DNA from: Staphylococcus pseudoxylosus
Lineage (GTDB): Bacteria > Bacillota > Bacilli > Staphylococcales > Staphylococcaceae
Reading direction: 5' to 3'
DNA length: 64,000 nucleotides
Assembly: GCF_003697915.1 (NCBI RefSeq)
Contig: NZ_RCVN01000004.1
Coordinates: 124,001 to 188,000, forward strand
The translations under genes were made by a program, and so were the position numbers. A model generated the notes under the pieces. That model did not search any database and had not been told where the DNA came from. It was given only the letters and a program-made list of their open reading frames with translations. How positions within the stretch are numbered: position 1 is the stretch's first letter; every line of letters begins with the position of its first letter. Below are positions 33,217 through 43,251 of this stretch, piece after piece.

Positions 33217-33246
33217 GAGACCGGACATAAATCATGTCTCGGCCTC
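33217..33246 (-). terminator. ndh terminator
   Basis: GAGACCGGACAT pairs with ATGTCTCGGCCTC with one bulge; TTTTTATT follows on the minus strand. It has the GAGACAT core. Confidence 0.65.
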
Positions 33247-33418
33247 AGATATGTTTTAGATAATGATGACTGGCGTATAGAGTGTTTTCCCTATTTATCC
33301 CCTTGTCATCAAAGTCTTGGCGGGACAATAAAATCATTTTAGACAGTATGTTTCTATCCCGCTCCTTTAAAAATTTTCATCACAGTTAAGTATGTGAATT
33401 ACATATTTAAATTATATA

Positions 33419-34627
33419 TTAAAATTTACCTTTTTTGAATGCTAAACCGATACCGCCAAGTTTAAATACTGCACGAGTATCAATAACTTTCTTCATGAAT
33501 GCTGCTTTTTTACCTTGGATATCTTTACCATAAACAACACCAACACCATCATGCGCACCTAATGAACATACAGTACCACGATCAACATAATCAAATTCTT
33601 GAGTTGGTTGACCTTCTAATACATTTTTAATGTTTTTAGCAGTATGTTCACCTTGTTGCATAGCGATTTGTGCTGTAGTTGGTAATGGGCGTTCTTCTCC
33701 AGCAGGGATAAATGCAGAACAGTCACCAATAACAAAGATATCGTCATAACCTTCGATAGTTAAATCTTGTTTAGTTACAATACGTCCACGTTTTACGCCT
33801 TCGAATGATTCTTCCATTAATTTACTACCACGAACACCAGCAGCCCATACAACTGTATTAGCTTCTAATTGTTCTTCTTTGTCATTAACTTTTACAACGA
33901 AACCTTTTTCGTTAGCTGCAACAATCGGTGTACCAATTTTGAATTCTACACCTTTACCTTCTAAGTAACTTACTGCATAGTTAACTAGTTCGTCAGAGAA
34001 CATTGGTAACATTTTAGGCGCAGCTTCAACACAAGTGATTTTCACTTTGCTTTGCTCAACACCATATTTATTACATAATTCCGGAATTCTATCAGTTAAT
34101 TCACCTAAGAATTCAACACCAGTAAATCCAGCACCACCAACAATGATTGCTAAATCTTTATCATCTTTTTGTTTTGAAGATGCATAATTAGCAAATTTAT
34201 CTTCGATGTGACGAGATAATTGACGAGCAGTTAATATGTTTTCAATTTGGAAAGCATGATCTTTCATACCTTTGATACCAAACGTTTCACTTTCAAAGCC
34301 TAAACCTACAACTAAGATATCAAAGTCAAAGATTCCAGCATCTGTTTCGACTTTTTTCGCGTTGCGATCAATTTTAGTAACTTCTGCCTTAACAAAGTTA
34401 ACTTTGTTTTTGTCTACAACACTTTCAACTGGATATAGTAAATCTTCATAGCTAAGAGTACCTGCTGAAGCCTCGTGTAACCACGTTGCTTCGTAGTGGT
34501 AATCATTTTTATTAATTAATGTAATTTCAGCTTCATCTGCTGAAATTTGCTTTTGTAATTTTGTAATAGTTTGTAAACCGGCATAACCAGCGCCTAGAAC
34601 TAATACTTTTTTACGATCTTGAGCCAT
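33419..34627 (-). CDS. ndh: Type II NADH dehydrogenase
   Basis: Single-subunit membrane-associated NADH:menaquinone oxidoreductase that feeds electrons to the respiratory chain without pumping protons. It is 402 residues from ATG 34627 (MAQDRKK), spaced 5-6 bases from AGGTGA; an ATG nine bases upstream is too close. FAD-binding GAGYAG is near residue 12, NADH-binding VGGAGFTG near 165, and the FAD loop VIGDCSAF near 300. Length and sequence follow the S. aureus enzyme closely. It is monocistronic. Confidence 0.96.
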   Translation of the reverse strand: MAQDRKKVLVLGAGYAGLQTITKLQKQISADEAEITLINKNDYHYEATWLHEASAGTLSYEDLLYPVESVVDKNKVNFVKAEVTKIDRNAKKVETDAGIFDFDILVVGLGFESETFGIKGMKDHAFQIENILTARQLSRHIEDKFANYASSKQKDDKDLAIIVGGAGFTGVEFLGELTDRIPELCNKYGVEQSKVKITCVEAAPKMLPMFSDELVNYAVSYLEGKGVEFKIGTPIVAANEKGFVVKVNDKEEQLEANTVVWAAGVRGSKLMEESFEGVKRGRIVTKQDLTIEGYDDIFVIGDCSAFIPAGEERPLPTTAQIAMQQGEHTAKNIKNVLEGQPTQEFDYVDRGTVCSLGAHDGVGVVYGKDIQGKKAAFMKKVIDTRAVFKLGGIGLAFKKGKF

Positions 34628-34801
34628 TTCATTCACCTAAGCTTTCTTAATTTTTTTGTTGCTATAGTCTTTTTCTATACCCCATTCACAATATAGTAAT
34701 TCACAAAAAAGACATTTTTCATCCAATACTAATTTTATAGTTTTTACTGCTGATTTTCAAGCACCAACGACCATATTGTTTATTATTTCACATAAACGAT
34801 T

Positions 34802-34846
34802 AAAAGACTATAGTTTACACTTATTTTAAGTGAACTATAGTCTTTT
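34802..34846 (-). terminator. Terminator behind the A-type Fe-S carrier gene
   Basis: AAAAGACTATAGTT and AACTATAGTCTTTT-type arms (one mismatch, inner ACACTT/AAGTG pairing) 18 bases past the stop. Confidence 0.75.
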
Positions 34847-34863
34847 AAACTAGATATTATAAT

Positions 34864-35223
34864 TTAGCAATCTTCTGGTGAGCCAGCAACTTTTGCAGTT
34901 CTAAACGAACTACCACAACCGCATGAAGCAATTGCATTAGGGTTGTCTATTTGGAAGCCACCGCCCATTAGTGATTGTTTAAAATCAATGGTTGTTCCAT
35001 CTAAAACTGGTTTATCATATTTATCTATTAATACTTTTAAACCATGAAATTCATATATTTCATCATTTTCAGCAGGTTCAGCTTCAGCAGACATACCATA
35101 AGTTAATCCGGTACAACCGCCACCGTTCACCTTAACTTTTAAATAACCATCTGCCATATCATTTTGCTGTAACATATCTTTAACTTCATATGCAGCAGCT
35201 TCAGTCATTTCAATAATAGCCAT
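34864..35223 (-). CDS. sufA: A-type Fe-S carrier (SufA/IscA/HesB family)
   Basis: Delivers Fe-S clusters to apoproteins. It is 119 residues with the three conserved cysteines at C37 (GGGCTG), C101 and C103 (CGCG), the complete ligand set. A fourth cysteine ends the chain. AGGGAGG precedes the ATG. It lies 13 bases downstream of the YuzB-family gene and probably forms an operon with it. It is separate from the suf operon at 54.7-60.3 kb but would act with it, as would Nfu at 37.6 kb. Confidence 0.9.
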   Translation of the reverse strand: MAIIEMTEAAAYEVKDMLQQNDMADGYLKVKVNGGGCTGLTYGMSAEAEPAENDEIYEFHGLKVLIDKYDKPVLDGTTIDFKQSLMGGGFQIDNPNAIASCGCGSSFRTAKVAGSPEDC

Positions 35224-35236
35224 TATTTTTACCTCC

Positions 35237-35473
35237 CTAAAAAATCCATGTTTCTTCTATATGTGCGTAAATTTTTTGTAATAAATCATCCGGCGAATCA
35301 CCTTCAACGATATCACCATTCACTAATGCATACAACCCACTAGAACAAATGCCACAATTTTGTAAACAACCGTATTCTAATACGTCTACACCTGGGTCAT
35401 TTTCAAGCTGATTATATACATAATCTCCACCCTTCGCTAAATTCGAAATGCAGAACTCGATTATTGGATTCAT
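35237..35473 (-). CDS. UPF0349 / YuzB-family protein (DUF1450)
   Basis: 78 residues from ATG 35473 (MNPIIEFC), after GAGAGGG; an earlier in-frame start overlaps that site. Four cysteines include a CLQNCGIC cluster that resembles the thioredoxin-like [2Fe-2S] fold. No function is established. It sits beside sufA and opposite an NDH-2-like gene, which hints at Fe-S or redox chemistry, but that is only context. Confidence 0.85.
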   Translation of the reverse strand: MNPIIEFCISNLAKGGDYVYNQLENDPGVDVLEYGCLQNCGICSSGLYALVNGDIVEGDSPDDLLQKIYAHIEETWIF

Positions 35474-35879
35474 AATACACCCTCTCATAAAATATCAGTT
35501 AAGCAATTATAACAAAAACGTTATTGTTATTTCTACATACTAGCTTATAAAATATCACTTACTACTTAGTTCGGATTAATATGCATTTCACATTACGCAC
35601 ACAATAAAATTGCAGGAAATAATGTCCGTTAAAATAAAATATGTATTTTTAATAATTACAATTTGTCTTCTTTATTTGTAGTAACAAATAAAAAAGCATA
35701 TAATAAATATAAGTAAGCTGATTATAGAAAATTGGTATATCGATGCAGGACGAAATATGATTTAACCACATTATATTTAATAACTTACATTGACGAGATA
35801 ACAAGTTCAATTACCTACTATAGAAGTAAGTAATTGTATGTTTATGCTCAATACAATTTTTACTAGAGGGGTATCACAA
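35474..35879. other. Divergent intergenic region
   Basis: About 400 bases between the YuzB-family gene and the NDH-2-like gene. A possible promoter TTTGTA, 18 bases, TATAAT lies at about 35683-35703, overlapping a small TTTATTTG/CAAATAAA hairpin. I see nothing else. Confidence 0.4.
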
Positions 35880-36944
35880 ATGAAAAACTTAGTATTATTA
35901 GGTGGCGGTTATGGAAATATGCGTATCATGTCACATATCTTACCATCTGCACTGCCTGAAAATTATACGATTACATTAATAGATCGTATGCCTTACCATG
36001 GTTTAAAACCAGAATTTTATGAATTAGCAGCTGGTACAAAGTCAGATAAAGATATTCGCATGAACTTTCCTGATTCAGATAGAATTAACAATGTCTATGG
36101 TGAAATCAATGATATTAATTTAGAAGATCAAATAGTTTCTGTCGGTAACACGAAAGTAGACTATGATGAATTAGTGATTGGTTTGGGTTGTGAAGACAAA
36201 TATCATAATGTCCCTGGTGCTGAAGAATACACGCATAGTATTCAAACACTTTCTAAATCACGTGAGACTTTCCATCATTTGAGCGAACTACCAAATGGTG
36301 CCAAAGTAGGTATCGTTGGTGCTGGTTTAAGTGGGATTGAATTAGCTAGTGAATTAAGAGAAAGCCGTAAAGACCTTCAAATCTTCCTTTACGATAGAGG
36401 CGAACGTATTTTATGTCGTTTCCCTGAAAAACTGAGTAAGTATATTGAAAAATGGTTCAACGAACATGATGTAACAGTTGTTCCTAATTCTGATATTAAT
36501 CGCGTGGAACCAGGACGCATTTATAATAATGACGTACCTGAAGATGTGGATTTAATTGTCTGGACTGCTGGCATTCAACCAGTAGAGTTAGTCAGAAATT
36601 TACCTATAGACATTAGTAAAAGTGGTCGTGTGATCTTAAACCAATATCACCAAGTACCAACATACAAAAACGTATATGTCGTAGGTGATTGTGCAGAATT
36701 ACCGCATGCACCAAGTGCTCAACTAGCAGAAGCCCAGGGTGATCAAATTGCAGATGTTATGAAATTACAATGGCAAGGTAAACCTCTACCTGAAAAAATG
36801 CCAGAAATCAAAATACAAGGTTTCCTTGGTTCCTTAGGAGACAAAAAAGGATTTGCTTATATTATGGATCGTACGGTTACAGGTCGCTTAGCCTCCATTT
36901 TAAAATCCGGTGTACTTTGGATGTATAAATATCATAACGGTTAA
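35880..36944 (+). CDS. NDH-2-like FAD/NAD(P)-dependent oxidoreductase
   Basis: 354 residues from ATG 35880, 8 bases after GAGGGG; an in-frame ATG 42 bases upstream has no ribosome site. FAD-binding LLGGGYGNM near residue 10, NAD-binding VGAGLSGIELASEL near 150, and VVGDCAEL near 275 place it in the same family as Ndh, but it is about 50 residues shorter and more divergent. Annotated relatives are called NADH dehydrogenase-like proteins (Bacillus YutJ type); the electron acceptor is unknown. Monocistronic. Confidence 0.88.
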   Translation: MKNLVLLGGGYGNMRIMSHILPSALPENYTITLIDRMPYHGLKPEFYELAAGTKSDKDIRMNFPDSDRINNVYGEINDINLEDQIVSVGNTKVDYDELVIGLGCEDKYHNVPGAEEYTHSIQTLSKSRETFHHLSELPNGAKVGIVGAGLSGIELASELRESRKDLQIFLYDRGERILCRFPEKLSKYIEKWFNEHDVTVVPNSDINRVEPGRIYNNDVPEDVDLIVWTAGIQPVELVRNLPIDISKSGRVILNQYHQVPTYKNVYVVGDCAELPHAPSAQLAEAQGDQIADVMKLQWQGKPLPEKMPEIKIQGFLGSLGDKKGFAYIMDRTVTGRLASILKSGVLWMYKYHNG

Positions 36945-37008
36945 TTAATGACTTTAGTAAATATAAACTGAATGAGTTAAGTTTATTGAAAGTCCATTTT
37001 CATACTTA

Positions 37009-37055
37009 TAACCCCAGGCGGCACCATCATTTATTAATGGTGCCGCCTGGGGTTA
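37009..37055. terminator. GC-rich bidirectional terminator
   Basis: A perfect 19-bp stem (TAACCCCAGGCGGCACCAT) with a 9-base loop between convergent genes. It is much richer in GC than any other hairpin here. Confidence 0.85.
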
Positions 37056-37138
37056 TTTTAAAAAAAAAATTTTAGTACCGTAAACTTTATATGATTAATA
37101 GTCATAACTTAAATATCTTTTTGATCGAATTAATTGAT

Positions 37139-37450
37139 CTAATGATTATCTAAGAAGCGGGTTATATCTTTCAATTGTACATATCCATCAGAAACATACT
37201 CGTCATTCATGGTTACGAGTGGATAAAAGAGTTCGTCATCTTGAATACGCTCAATAAATTGTTGATCATGATCCGACAAATTTTCGGTATCTTTTTCGAT
37301 ATCGATATACGTAAATTCAAATTGTTTGTCTGGATACTTTCTCTGTAATAATGGTTGTAACCAGTCAAACGTATTACGAGACGTCGGTGCATTGACACAA
37401 CTTGCACAAATAACATCTGCCCCATAAACAACAACACTTATTTTGTCCAT
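37139..37450 (-). CDS. YuzD-family protein (DUF1462)
   Basis: 103 residues with a thioredoxin-like start: beta strand ISVVVYGADVIC, then CASC at about residues 15-18 and a following helix (PTSRNTFDWLQPLL). The C-terminal half has the cis-Pro-like FYPLVTMNDEYV. It may be a thiol-redox or Fe-S-related protein, but no function is established. AAAAGGGG precedes the ATG. It is divergent from nfu, with 106 bases between starts. Confidence 0.85.
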   Translation of the reverse strand: MDKISVVVYGADVICASCVNAPTSRNTFDWLQPLLQRKYPDKQFEFTYIDIEKDTENLSDHDQQFIERIQDDELFYPLVTMNDEYVSDGYVQLKDITRFLDNH

Positions 37451-37556
37451 ATATCTTTTCCCCTTTTATCTTGAATTATAGATTTTTCGTTACATTTCTA
37501 TTATAATAAAAAGATAAGTAGAAAATGAAATAATATACTTGAAAGGAGGCATTTCC

Positions 37557-37799
37557 ATGCCAACTGAAAACGTAACAATGTTTGATCAAGTAGCGGAAGT
37601 TATCGAAAAATTACGTCCCTTCTTACTACGTGATGGTGGTGACTGTTCCCTTGTTGACGTAGAAGACGGAATTGTTAAATTACAATTACATGGTGCTTGT
37701 GGTACATGCCCAAGTTCAACAATTACATTAAAAGCAGGTATAGAACGTGCTTTACACGAAGAAGTACCGGGAGTAATCGAAGTAGAACAAGTATTCTAA
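37557..37799 (+). CDS. nfu: Nfu-type Fe-S scaffold/carrier
   Basis: 80 residues from ATG 37557, 7 bases after AAAGGAGG. It consists only of the NifU C-terminal domain, with the CxxC ligand pair at C48 and C51 (GACGTCPSS), preceded by RDGGDC. Such proteins carry [4Fe-4S] clusters to enzymes such as aconitase; in S. aureus Nfu is needed for normal Fe-S enzyme activity. A strong terminator follows. Confidence 0.93.
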   Translation: MPTENVTMFDQVAEVIEKLRPFLLRDGGDCSLVDVEDGIVKLQLHGACGTCPSSTITLKAGIERALHEEVPGVIEVEQVF

Positions 37800-37859
37800 A
37801 TCATAGATGCTTTAAATATAACATCAGAAAATTTAGTTCCTTTCGAACACTTTTATAAG

Positions 37860-37906
37860 AAACAGGACAATGAACCTTCAATATGATTGATTTCATTGTC
37901 CTGTTT
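37860..37906 (+). terminator. nfu terminator
   Basis: AAACAGGACAATGAA pairs perfectly with TTCATTGTCCTGTTT and ends in T residues. Confidence 0.85.
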
Positions 37907-37920
37907 TAATTTTCATGCGA

Positions 37921-37970
37921 AAATTCCTTTCAACATTTCACTTAATTGTGTAAATATTGAAAGGAATTTT
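37921..37970 (-). terminator. dlt operon terminator
   Basis: AAATTCCTTTCAA pairs with TTGAAAGGAATTT; about 12 bases past dltD. Confidence 0.75.
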
Positions 37971-37982
37971 TATTTTCATATG

Positions 37983-39131
37983 TTATTTCTGGTGTATATG
38001 TTCATCGATATTTTTAGTGATGTATACCCAGCCTTTCCAGCCAATATGTACTGCATCACTTACAACATATGGTTCATAGTCTTTATCTGACATGTCGTAC
38101 GTCTGTCCACCATGATCCACTATTGTTTTATCAATTTTTTTATATATTTTCTGACGTCTATCTTTATCAATACCAATGTGATCATACCACTTACCATTAG
38201 ACGGTATAATTATATAATCAACATCCGCGCCAGCTTCTCGTAATGTATCTACAAGTAACTCTAAATCTTTAAATTCGGGCGAATTTTCCCTGAATTCATG
38301 ATTTCTATTAATTTTTCGTTTATGCTTTTTGATTAAATCCCAATATTCATCTCGAATACCAAATTCATTTGTTTTTGTATGCTTTGCACCATAGATTTCA
38401 GCTTCTGTCATCACATCATTCCAAGAATCATTTTTTGAGGTAATAGGATCAATATGCGATACAGGTGATGTTCTCAATGGATACACAGCTTTAATAGCTT
38501 CAATTTTCTTCAATTGTTCATCTTTAAATGTTGAAAGATAATTTTTATTTTCTTGAGTTTTTCCTTGCGCAACTTTTTCTAAATATGCGCGATTCTCCAC
38601 ATCTTTAAATTGTAATAATCGTTTGGCATAACGTTGTTTCAGTTCCGGACTTAATTGCTCTTGGTTAAACAACTGATTGAGCTGTGCCTTTGAAATACGC
38701 GCCTTAAAATTATCTTGTGTTAAGCCATTTTTTGTAAACCACTGTGGCGAAACTATAAATGCCATTTTCTTACCTTTTAAATTCCCATACTGTGAACCAA
38801 GTTCCACAGCGTTTACTAAATCTGTCGAACCACCCGTACCAATCAAGAATGGTTTCTTACTAACTTGATTTCGATTATTTAATAAAATTGCTGGATTAAA
38901 TGGATCGTCTTTCTCTAATTCACTGGAACCATATATCGGATAATAAGCATCAGACTGATACATTTTATCTTGCACTAAGGTTCCTTTCAGTACTTGATCT
39001 GTTAGAGCAACACTTTGCGTAGCTACTGTTTTGGAATTAATTAATCCAGTGAACCAACTTGCTGGCAACACTAAGAAAATTCCAAACAATACAAGACTTA
39101 AAATAATAGGTATAAACGGTTTTAACTTCAT
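37983..39131 (-). CDS. dltD: DltD, teichoic-acid D-alanyl transfer protein
   Basis: Extracytoplasmic, membrane-anchored SGNH-like protein that completes transfer of D-alanine to lipoteichoic acid. It is 382 residues with one N-terminal membrane anchor (residues 5-24). The catalytic residues are visible: S70 in GSSE, and D359/H362 in DAVHIGW. The ATG overlaps the dltC stop. It is the last gene of dltXABCD. Confidence 0.94.
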   Translation of the reverse strand: MKLKPFIPIILSLVLFGIFLVLPASWFTGLINSKTVATQSVALTDQVLKGTLVQDKMYQSDAYYPIYGSSELEKDDPFNPAILLNNRNQVSKKPFLIGTGGSTDLVNAVELGSQYGNLKGKKMAFIVSPQWFTKNGLTQDNFKARISKAQLNQLFNQEQLSPELKQRYAKRLLQFKDVENRAYLEKVAQGKTQENKNYLSTFKDEQLKKIEAIKAVYPLRTSPVSHIDPITSKNDSWNDVMTEAEIYGAKHTKTNEFGIRDEYWDLIKKHKRKINRNHEFRENSPEFKDLELLVDTLREAGADVDYIIIPSNGKWYDHIGIDKDRRQKIYKKIDKTIVDHGGQTYDMSDKDYEPYVVSDAVHIGWKGWVYITKNIDEHIHQK

Positions 39132-39364
39132 CGTAATTCTTCTAATACCGCTACAATCTTGTTAGGTGTTGCCCATTCATCTCTATCAAAATCCATAATC
39201 GATACTTCAATATCTAATTTATGTTGAATCTCTAGCAAAAGACCTACCGTTTGAAAAGAATCAATAATCCCCTCTTCAAAAAGCTCTACGTCTGGATTTT
39301 CCTTAATGACATTATTTTCAGCAACTTCAGTTAATAAATCTAATACTTGTTCTCTAAATTCCAT
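39128..39364 (-). CDS. dltC: D-alanyl carrier protein DltC
   Basis: Acyl-carrier-like protein that holds D-alanine on a 4'-phosphopantetheine arm. It is 78 residues, with the attachment serine S36 in IIDSFQTV, the expected position. AGGAGGAG precedes the ATG. It is loaded by DltA and used by DltB/DltD; it overlaps dltD by 4 bases. Confidence 0.95.
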   Translation of the reverse strand: MEFREQVLDLLTEVAENNVIKENPDVELFEEGIIDSFQTVGLLLEIQHKLDIEVSIMDFDRDEWATPNKIVAVLEELR

Positions 39365-39382
39365 AATAACTCCTCCTCATAA

Positions 39383-40597
39383 TTAAAACAGTTTCCCAGA
39401 AAAGATAAGAAAACCAAACGTTACAAAATGGAATGTAACGATAATACTTAACATTGATGTATATCGGTTAGACCATCTTGGCGGATGATTTTTTCGCCAT
39501 TTTTCATAATAACCATAACCAATAAATAAAACTGCGTGATATAAACCATACAAAATATAATGAACTTCAATGCCATGCCAAATGCCCATAATTAAAAAGT
39601 TTAATGAAAAAGCAATATTAGACATGGTAAATTGATTTTTTAATAAGCGTTTTTTCGACATGTAAAATAAAGCTCTCATATAAATACAATCTCTAAACCA
39701 AAATGATAAAGACATATGCCATCTATTCCAAAAATCTTTGATATTCTTTGCTTTAAACGGTTGCTTAAAGTTTTGTGGTGTCTGTATGCCATATAAATAA
39801 CTAAATGCCATAGCAAATAATGAATAACCAGCGAAGTCAAAGAATAGATATAAACTATACGCATACATATATAACCATTTAGCAGTGAAATTTGAAAAAT
39901 CTAACATTAATGGATTAATTGCATAAACTTGTATTAAATAAGCAATAATATATTTATATAAAAAACCTAGCATAATAAAATGGATGGCTTTATTTAGTGA
40001 TGCTCGATAACTTTCACTACTTTGTATCTTGCTTTCATCTTTGACAAAACGTTTGTAGCGGTCAATTGGACCAGATGAAATGGTCGGGAAAAACGAAATG
40101 AATTGAAATACTTTAGTAGCTTTCACTTCTTTTATAGAACCATCACGAATTTCCATTAATAATTGAACGCTTTTGAAAGTAACGTAAGAAATACCTAAGA
40201 AGCCTATAAATTCAATTACCTTATTTTCATGGAGCTTTAATTGCGCAGCACCAAACCACGAACTTTGCATTACTTTCACCACTACAAGTGGCAATATGGA
40301 TAAAGCAATCACTGTGAAAAACTTTATAAATGAGTTGTTTTTTGAACGTGATTTCCAATAAAACATAATGATTGCAACTTGCCATAATAGATATAAAACA
40401 AAGTTTATAAGTTGAACACTTAAATATGCTTGGCCAAATAAATTATGTTTATCGGAAGAAAAAATAAGCACAATCATAATAGCTGTACTTATACCATTAT
40501 AAATACGGCTTCTCTTTCCAGCTAAACCTAATATAATAACCGGAATTAAGACTATAAATGCTATAAGAAAGAACGTAAATGTGCCATATGGAATCAT
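39383..40597 (-). CDS. dltB: DltB, MBOAT-family D-alanyl transferase
   Basis: Polytopic membrane O-acyltransferase, 404 residues, that passes D-alanine from DltC across the membrane toward teichoic acids. The MBOAT active-site histidine is H341 in MGIWHG, preceded by [19 protein letters not shown] near residue 290. The ATG overlaps the dltA stop by 4 bases. Confidence 0.95.
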   Translation of the reverse strand: MIPYGTFTFFLIAFIVLIPVIILGLAGKRSRIYNGISTAIMIVLIFSSDKHNLFGQAYLSVQLINFVLYLLWQVAIIMFYWKSRSKNNSFIKFFTVIALSILPLVVVKVMQSSWFGAAQLKLHENKVIEFIGFLGISYVTFKSVQLLMEIRDGSIKEVKATKVFQFISFFPTISSGPIDRYKRFVKDESKIQSSESYRASLNKAIHFIMLGFLYKYIIAYLIQVYAINPLMLDFSNFTAKWLYMYAYSLYLFFDFAGYSLFAMAFSYLYGIQTPQNFKQPFKAKNIKDFWNRWHMSLSFWFRDCIYMRALFYMSKKRLLKNQFTMSNIAFSLNFLIMGIWHGIEVHYILYGLYHAVLFIGYGYYEKWRKNHPPRWSNRYTSMLSIIVTFHFVTFGFLIFSGKLF

Positions 40598-42057
40598 GCT
40601 AATACATCCTCGGCAATCTGCTTACGATCTAATTTCCCATTTATTGTTAAAGGAAATTGCTCTTTAAATATAATCTTCCTTGGAATCATATATTCTGGCA
40701 TCGCTTGTTTAAGTTCTTGTTTAATATCGTGTATCAATGTTTGTTCATCTTTAACATCGTTTAAGTCATTTAAGACTACAACACCTTGTAATTGCGTTAC
40801 TTTATTATTTTTGTATACTGGAACAACAATTGCTTCTTTGACTACATCTACCTGTCTTAAATGAAATTCTATTTCTTCTAGCTCCATACGGTATCCATTT
40901 AGTTTCACCTGAAAATCTATACGCCCAGTGATAAACCATAAGTCATCTTGAACGGTTGCTTTATCACCAGTAAAATAAGATCTGCGATTATTTATATCTT
41001 TAAATACTGCGTTAGAACGTTGCTCATCTTTCACATAACCTTCACTTACGCATTGTCCGGAAATGATTAATTCTTCATTTTCAGCTAAAGACAATTGCGT
41101 TCCCGGTCTCACTTTGCCCACTGGTAGTGGATTATATTGATTGATAACCGCTTCAGTAATTAAGATACTTGTAACTGCAACTGTCGCTTCTGTAGGTCCG
41201 TATGTATTATAAATATATGCAGATGGGAAGCGTTGTAACAACATCTTAGCAGTTTTATGCGGTAAAATTTCACCACAAAAGAAGAATTCTTTTAAGCTTT
41301 CATAACGTTCTTCTGTTAAATTAGGTAACATTAAGCACATTTCCATAAATGATGGTGTAGACACCCATACGTTTATTTTGGATTGCTCTAGCATATCATT
41401 TAATAATTTAGGCTTATTAATCATTGTCTTATCTACTAAATTTAATGTTCCTGCAGTAGCTAAACATGGATAAATTGCCATTACAGATAAATCAAATGAA
41501 AATGGAGCTTGATTTAGCCATTGTTGATTCTCACCTATTTTATTCAAATCTACCATCCAGTTCGTAAATTCGTTAAGACTTTCATACCTAATTTGTACAC
41601 CCTTAGGTTCACCTGTTGAGCCTGATGTAAAAATAGTATATGCAATATCTTGATCTTTAATTTTAGCTTCAAATTCAACAGTACGACGATCCATCACAAG
41701 TGTTTCAGTATTAATGATTACTCTGTCATTACTATCTAGCGAATGTTCACTTGTATTAAAAATAAAATCAGGGTTAATTTTTTCAGTAATCGTATTAATA
41801 CGCTCTTCAGGCATAGATACATCAAGTGGTACATAACCACATCCTGCCTTCATGCTGGCAATCATTCCCACAATCATAAACGGCGACATATGACCATATA
41901 CAATTAATGGACTTTTACTATCTTTGATTAAATCTGCGAGTTTATTTGCATATTGATTTAACTCACGATACGTTAATACATCTGTATTATGCTTTATTGC
42001 TATTTGCTCAGGGTACATTTTTTCATTTTCAATTAATGAATATATAATATCCTTCAT
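40594..42057 (-). CDS. dltA: D-alanine-D-alanyl carrier protein ligase DltA
   Basis: Adenylates D-alanine and loads it on DltC. It is 487 residues, an ANL-superfamily enzyme. The ATP loop [11 protein letters not shown] lies at about residues 144-154, [13 protein letters not shown] near 280, and the C-terminal catalytic lysine in NGKLDRK near 475. CGAGGAG precedes the ATG. It lies 14 bases downstream of dltX. D-alanylation lowers the wall's negative charge and raises resistance to cationic peptides. Confidence 0.96.
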   Translation of the reverse strand: MKDIIYSLIENEKMYPEQIAIKHNTDVLTYRELNQYANKLADLIKDSKSPLIVYGHMSPFMIVGMIASMKAGCGYVPLDVSMPEERINTITEKINPDFIFNTSEHSLDSNDRVIINTETLVMDRRTVEFEAKIKDQDIAYTIFTSGSTGEPKGVQIRYESLNEFTNWMVDLNKIGENQQWLNQAPFSFDLSVMAIYPCLATAGTLNLVDKTMINKPKLLNDMLEQSKINVWVSTPSFMEMCLMLPNLTEERYESLKEFFFCGEILPHKTAKMLLQRFPSAYIYNTYGPTEATVAVTSILITEAVINQYNPLPVGKVRPGTQLSLAENEELIISGQCVSEGYVKDEQRSNAVFKDINNRRSYFTGDKATVQDDLWFITGRIDFQVKLNGYRMELEEIEFHLRQVDVVKEAIVVPVYKNNKVTQLQGVVVLNDLNDVKDEQTLIHDIKQELKQAMPEYMIPRKIIFKEQFPLTINGKLDRKQIAEDVLA

Positions 42058-42071
42058 ACTATTCTCCTCGA

Positions 42072-42218
42072 CTAAAATTCATTATAAATAAAGTTATTAT
42101 GCGTATCTCCAGAACCATAAATTAAATACAGTGCTATAAATATCGCAAAATATAAAAGAGTTAATAACCATGGTTTAATTTTTTGATATTTTGTCGTATT
42201 TTCCATCTCTTTACGCAT
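42072..42218 (-). CDS. dltX: DltX, small membrane protein of the dlt operon
   Basis: 48 residues, translated by eye: [18 protein letters not shown], one membrane helix ([17 protein letters not shown]), then GSGDTHNN and the conserved C-terminal FIYNEF that defines DltX and is thought to engage the DltB/DltD active site. GAGGTG lies 5-6 bases before ATG 42218; a second in-frame ATG (Met5) is possible. It is the first gene of the operon. It is short enough to be missed by automatic calling. Confidence 0.93.
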   Translation of the reverse strand: MRKEMENTTKYQKIKPWLLTLLYFAIFIALYLIYGSGDTHNNFIYNEF

Positions 42219-42324
42219 TTTTCACCTCTTCATTCTAATTATTTCTTATATTATTAACTATTTATTACATAAGTAATTTTTTTGTTGTAGTACTATTTAC
42301 ACTACTTTAACATTTTACCAACTT

Positions 42325-42353
42325 ATTATACATTTTTTATGATGTTGTGACAA
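42325..42353 (-). promoter_or_regulatory. dlt operon promoter
   Basis: On the minus strand TTGTCA, 17 bases, TATAAT: the best sigma-A match I found in the window. The predicted start is near 42318, giving a leader of about 100 bases before dltX. Confidence 0.7.
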
Positions 42354-42803
42354 TCGAATTAACATATTTATATATAACAAAAATGTTAGATTGTTTATTT
42401 TATAGAGTTTTATAAAACCAAAACTATTATTAATTATTAGTTTGTTTTACATAATATGATTCGAAGTAATATTTTATTATCGTAGTAATAATGTAATTAT
42501 TTGTTACAAATCATTGTTAAAAAATCTTGCCTAAGACTATAACTGAGCGTTGTTATTGCTATCTACCGTATTTAAAGTATGTAGTAGCGTCATGAAATTG
42601 CTACGGAAAATGTACAAATTAATAAGGAGCAATCATAATAAATTTTGAAAATTATTCATTATCTACTTGCTTTAAAATTTGTTATTTAGCTATTTAATCG
42701 AGGGGAGATTTGTAACAAATTCGACACTTATACAATTGATTTTTTTAATAATGTTATTCTTTACACCATTATTTATAGCCTATTAATTAAAATTTCACAT
42801 GAA
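42354..42803. other. Gene-free AT-rich stretch upstream of dlt
   Basis: About 450 bases with no credible ORF on either strand. It would hold any regulatory sites upstream of the dlt promoter. I cannot identify an operator. Confidence 0.4.
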
Positions 42804-43157
42804 AATCCACCTCCCTTTAAAACAGAGGTGGATTAAAACGTAGACCATCCTTAGTTCATTATTCGACTAAAGTTTATTTGTATAGTTTTTTCAAAATAAC
42901 AGTAGGTTTTCAGACCAAAGTTGGTTTTATTATCAATTAATTTATTCGACATAGTAAACACCACCATTGTTTAATTTATATAATAATCTTTTTAGTGTAA
43001 TACTGGCAGTGATTTAGCTGGATTCCTGCGTGAAGCGCACTACCCGAGACTACTAGCTAAGGCATCTCCCTGGGAAAGCATGCACAAAAAAACTGCCAAC
43101 AAAGTCGGAAACTTTGTCGACAGTCTGATACACCTCTCTTTAAAACAGAGGTATATT
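42804..43157 (-). repeat. Dispersed structured repeat, copy 2
   Basis: Same element as 19391-19738, inverted. Read on the minus strand: a hairpin with ACCTCT/AGAGGT arms; a terminator-like hairpin 43124-43085 (ACTGTCGACAAAGT with ACTTTGTTGGCAGT, then seven T); about 100 bases rich in G/C islands (TTTCCCAGGGAG, TCACGCAGGAATC) ending AAATCACTGCCA; GGTGGTGTTTACTATG opening a 33-codon frame; and a closing hairpin AATCCACCTC/GAGGTGGATT at 42804-42834. This copy appears more intact than copy 1. Confidence 0.7.
42851..42952 (-). CDS. 33-residue small ORF in repeat copy 2
   Basis: ATG 42952 follows GGTGGTG by 6 bases and opens a frame beginning MSNKLIDNKTNFGLKTYCYF and ending RIMN. The matching frame in copy 1 (19616-19663) starts MLTKSIDNNANFVLK and then stops. 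The shared N-terminal part and ribosome site are suggestive. The peptide resembles nothing I know, so it may be only a decayed remnant. Confidence 0.3.
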   Translation of the reverse strand: MSNKLIDNKTNFGLKTYCYFEKTIQINFSRIMN

Positions 43158-43251
43158 TCTATATTAGAGGTAAGTATTAACGCTCTACCTTATTTCTTTT
43201 ATATTCGGATGTAATAATACAAAACGTCGCCATATCATCTATTTACAAAAT

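Noticed and set aside
34640..34720. Sigma-B-like GGGTAT and Rex-like TTGTGAAT repeats upstream of ndh
   Set aside because: No GTTTAA at the right distance for sigma-B, and the TTGTGAAT copies are direct, not inverted as in a Rex box.
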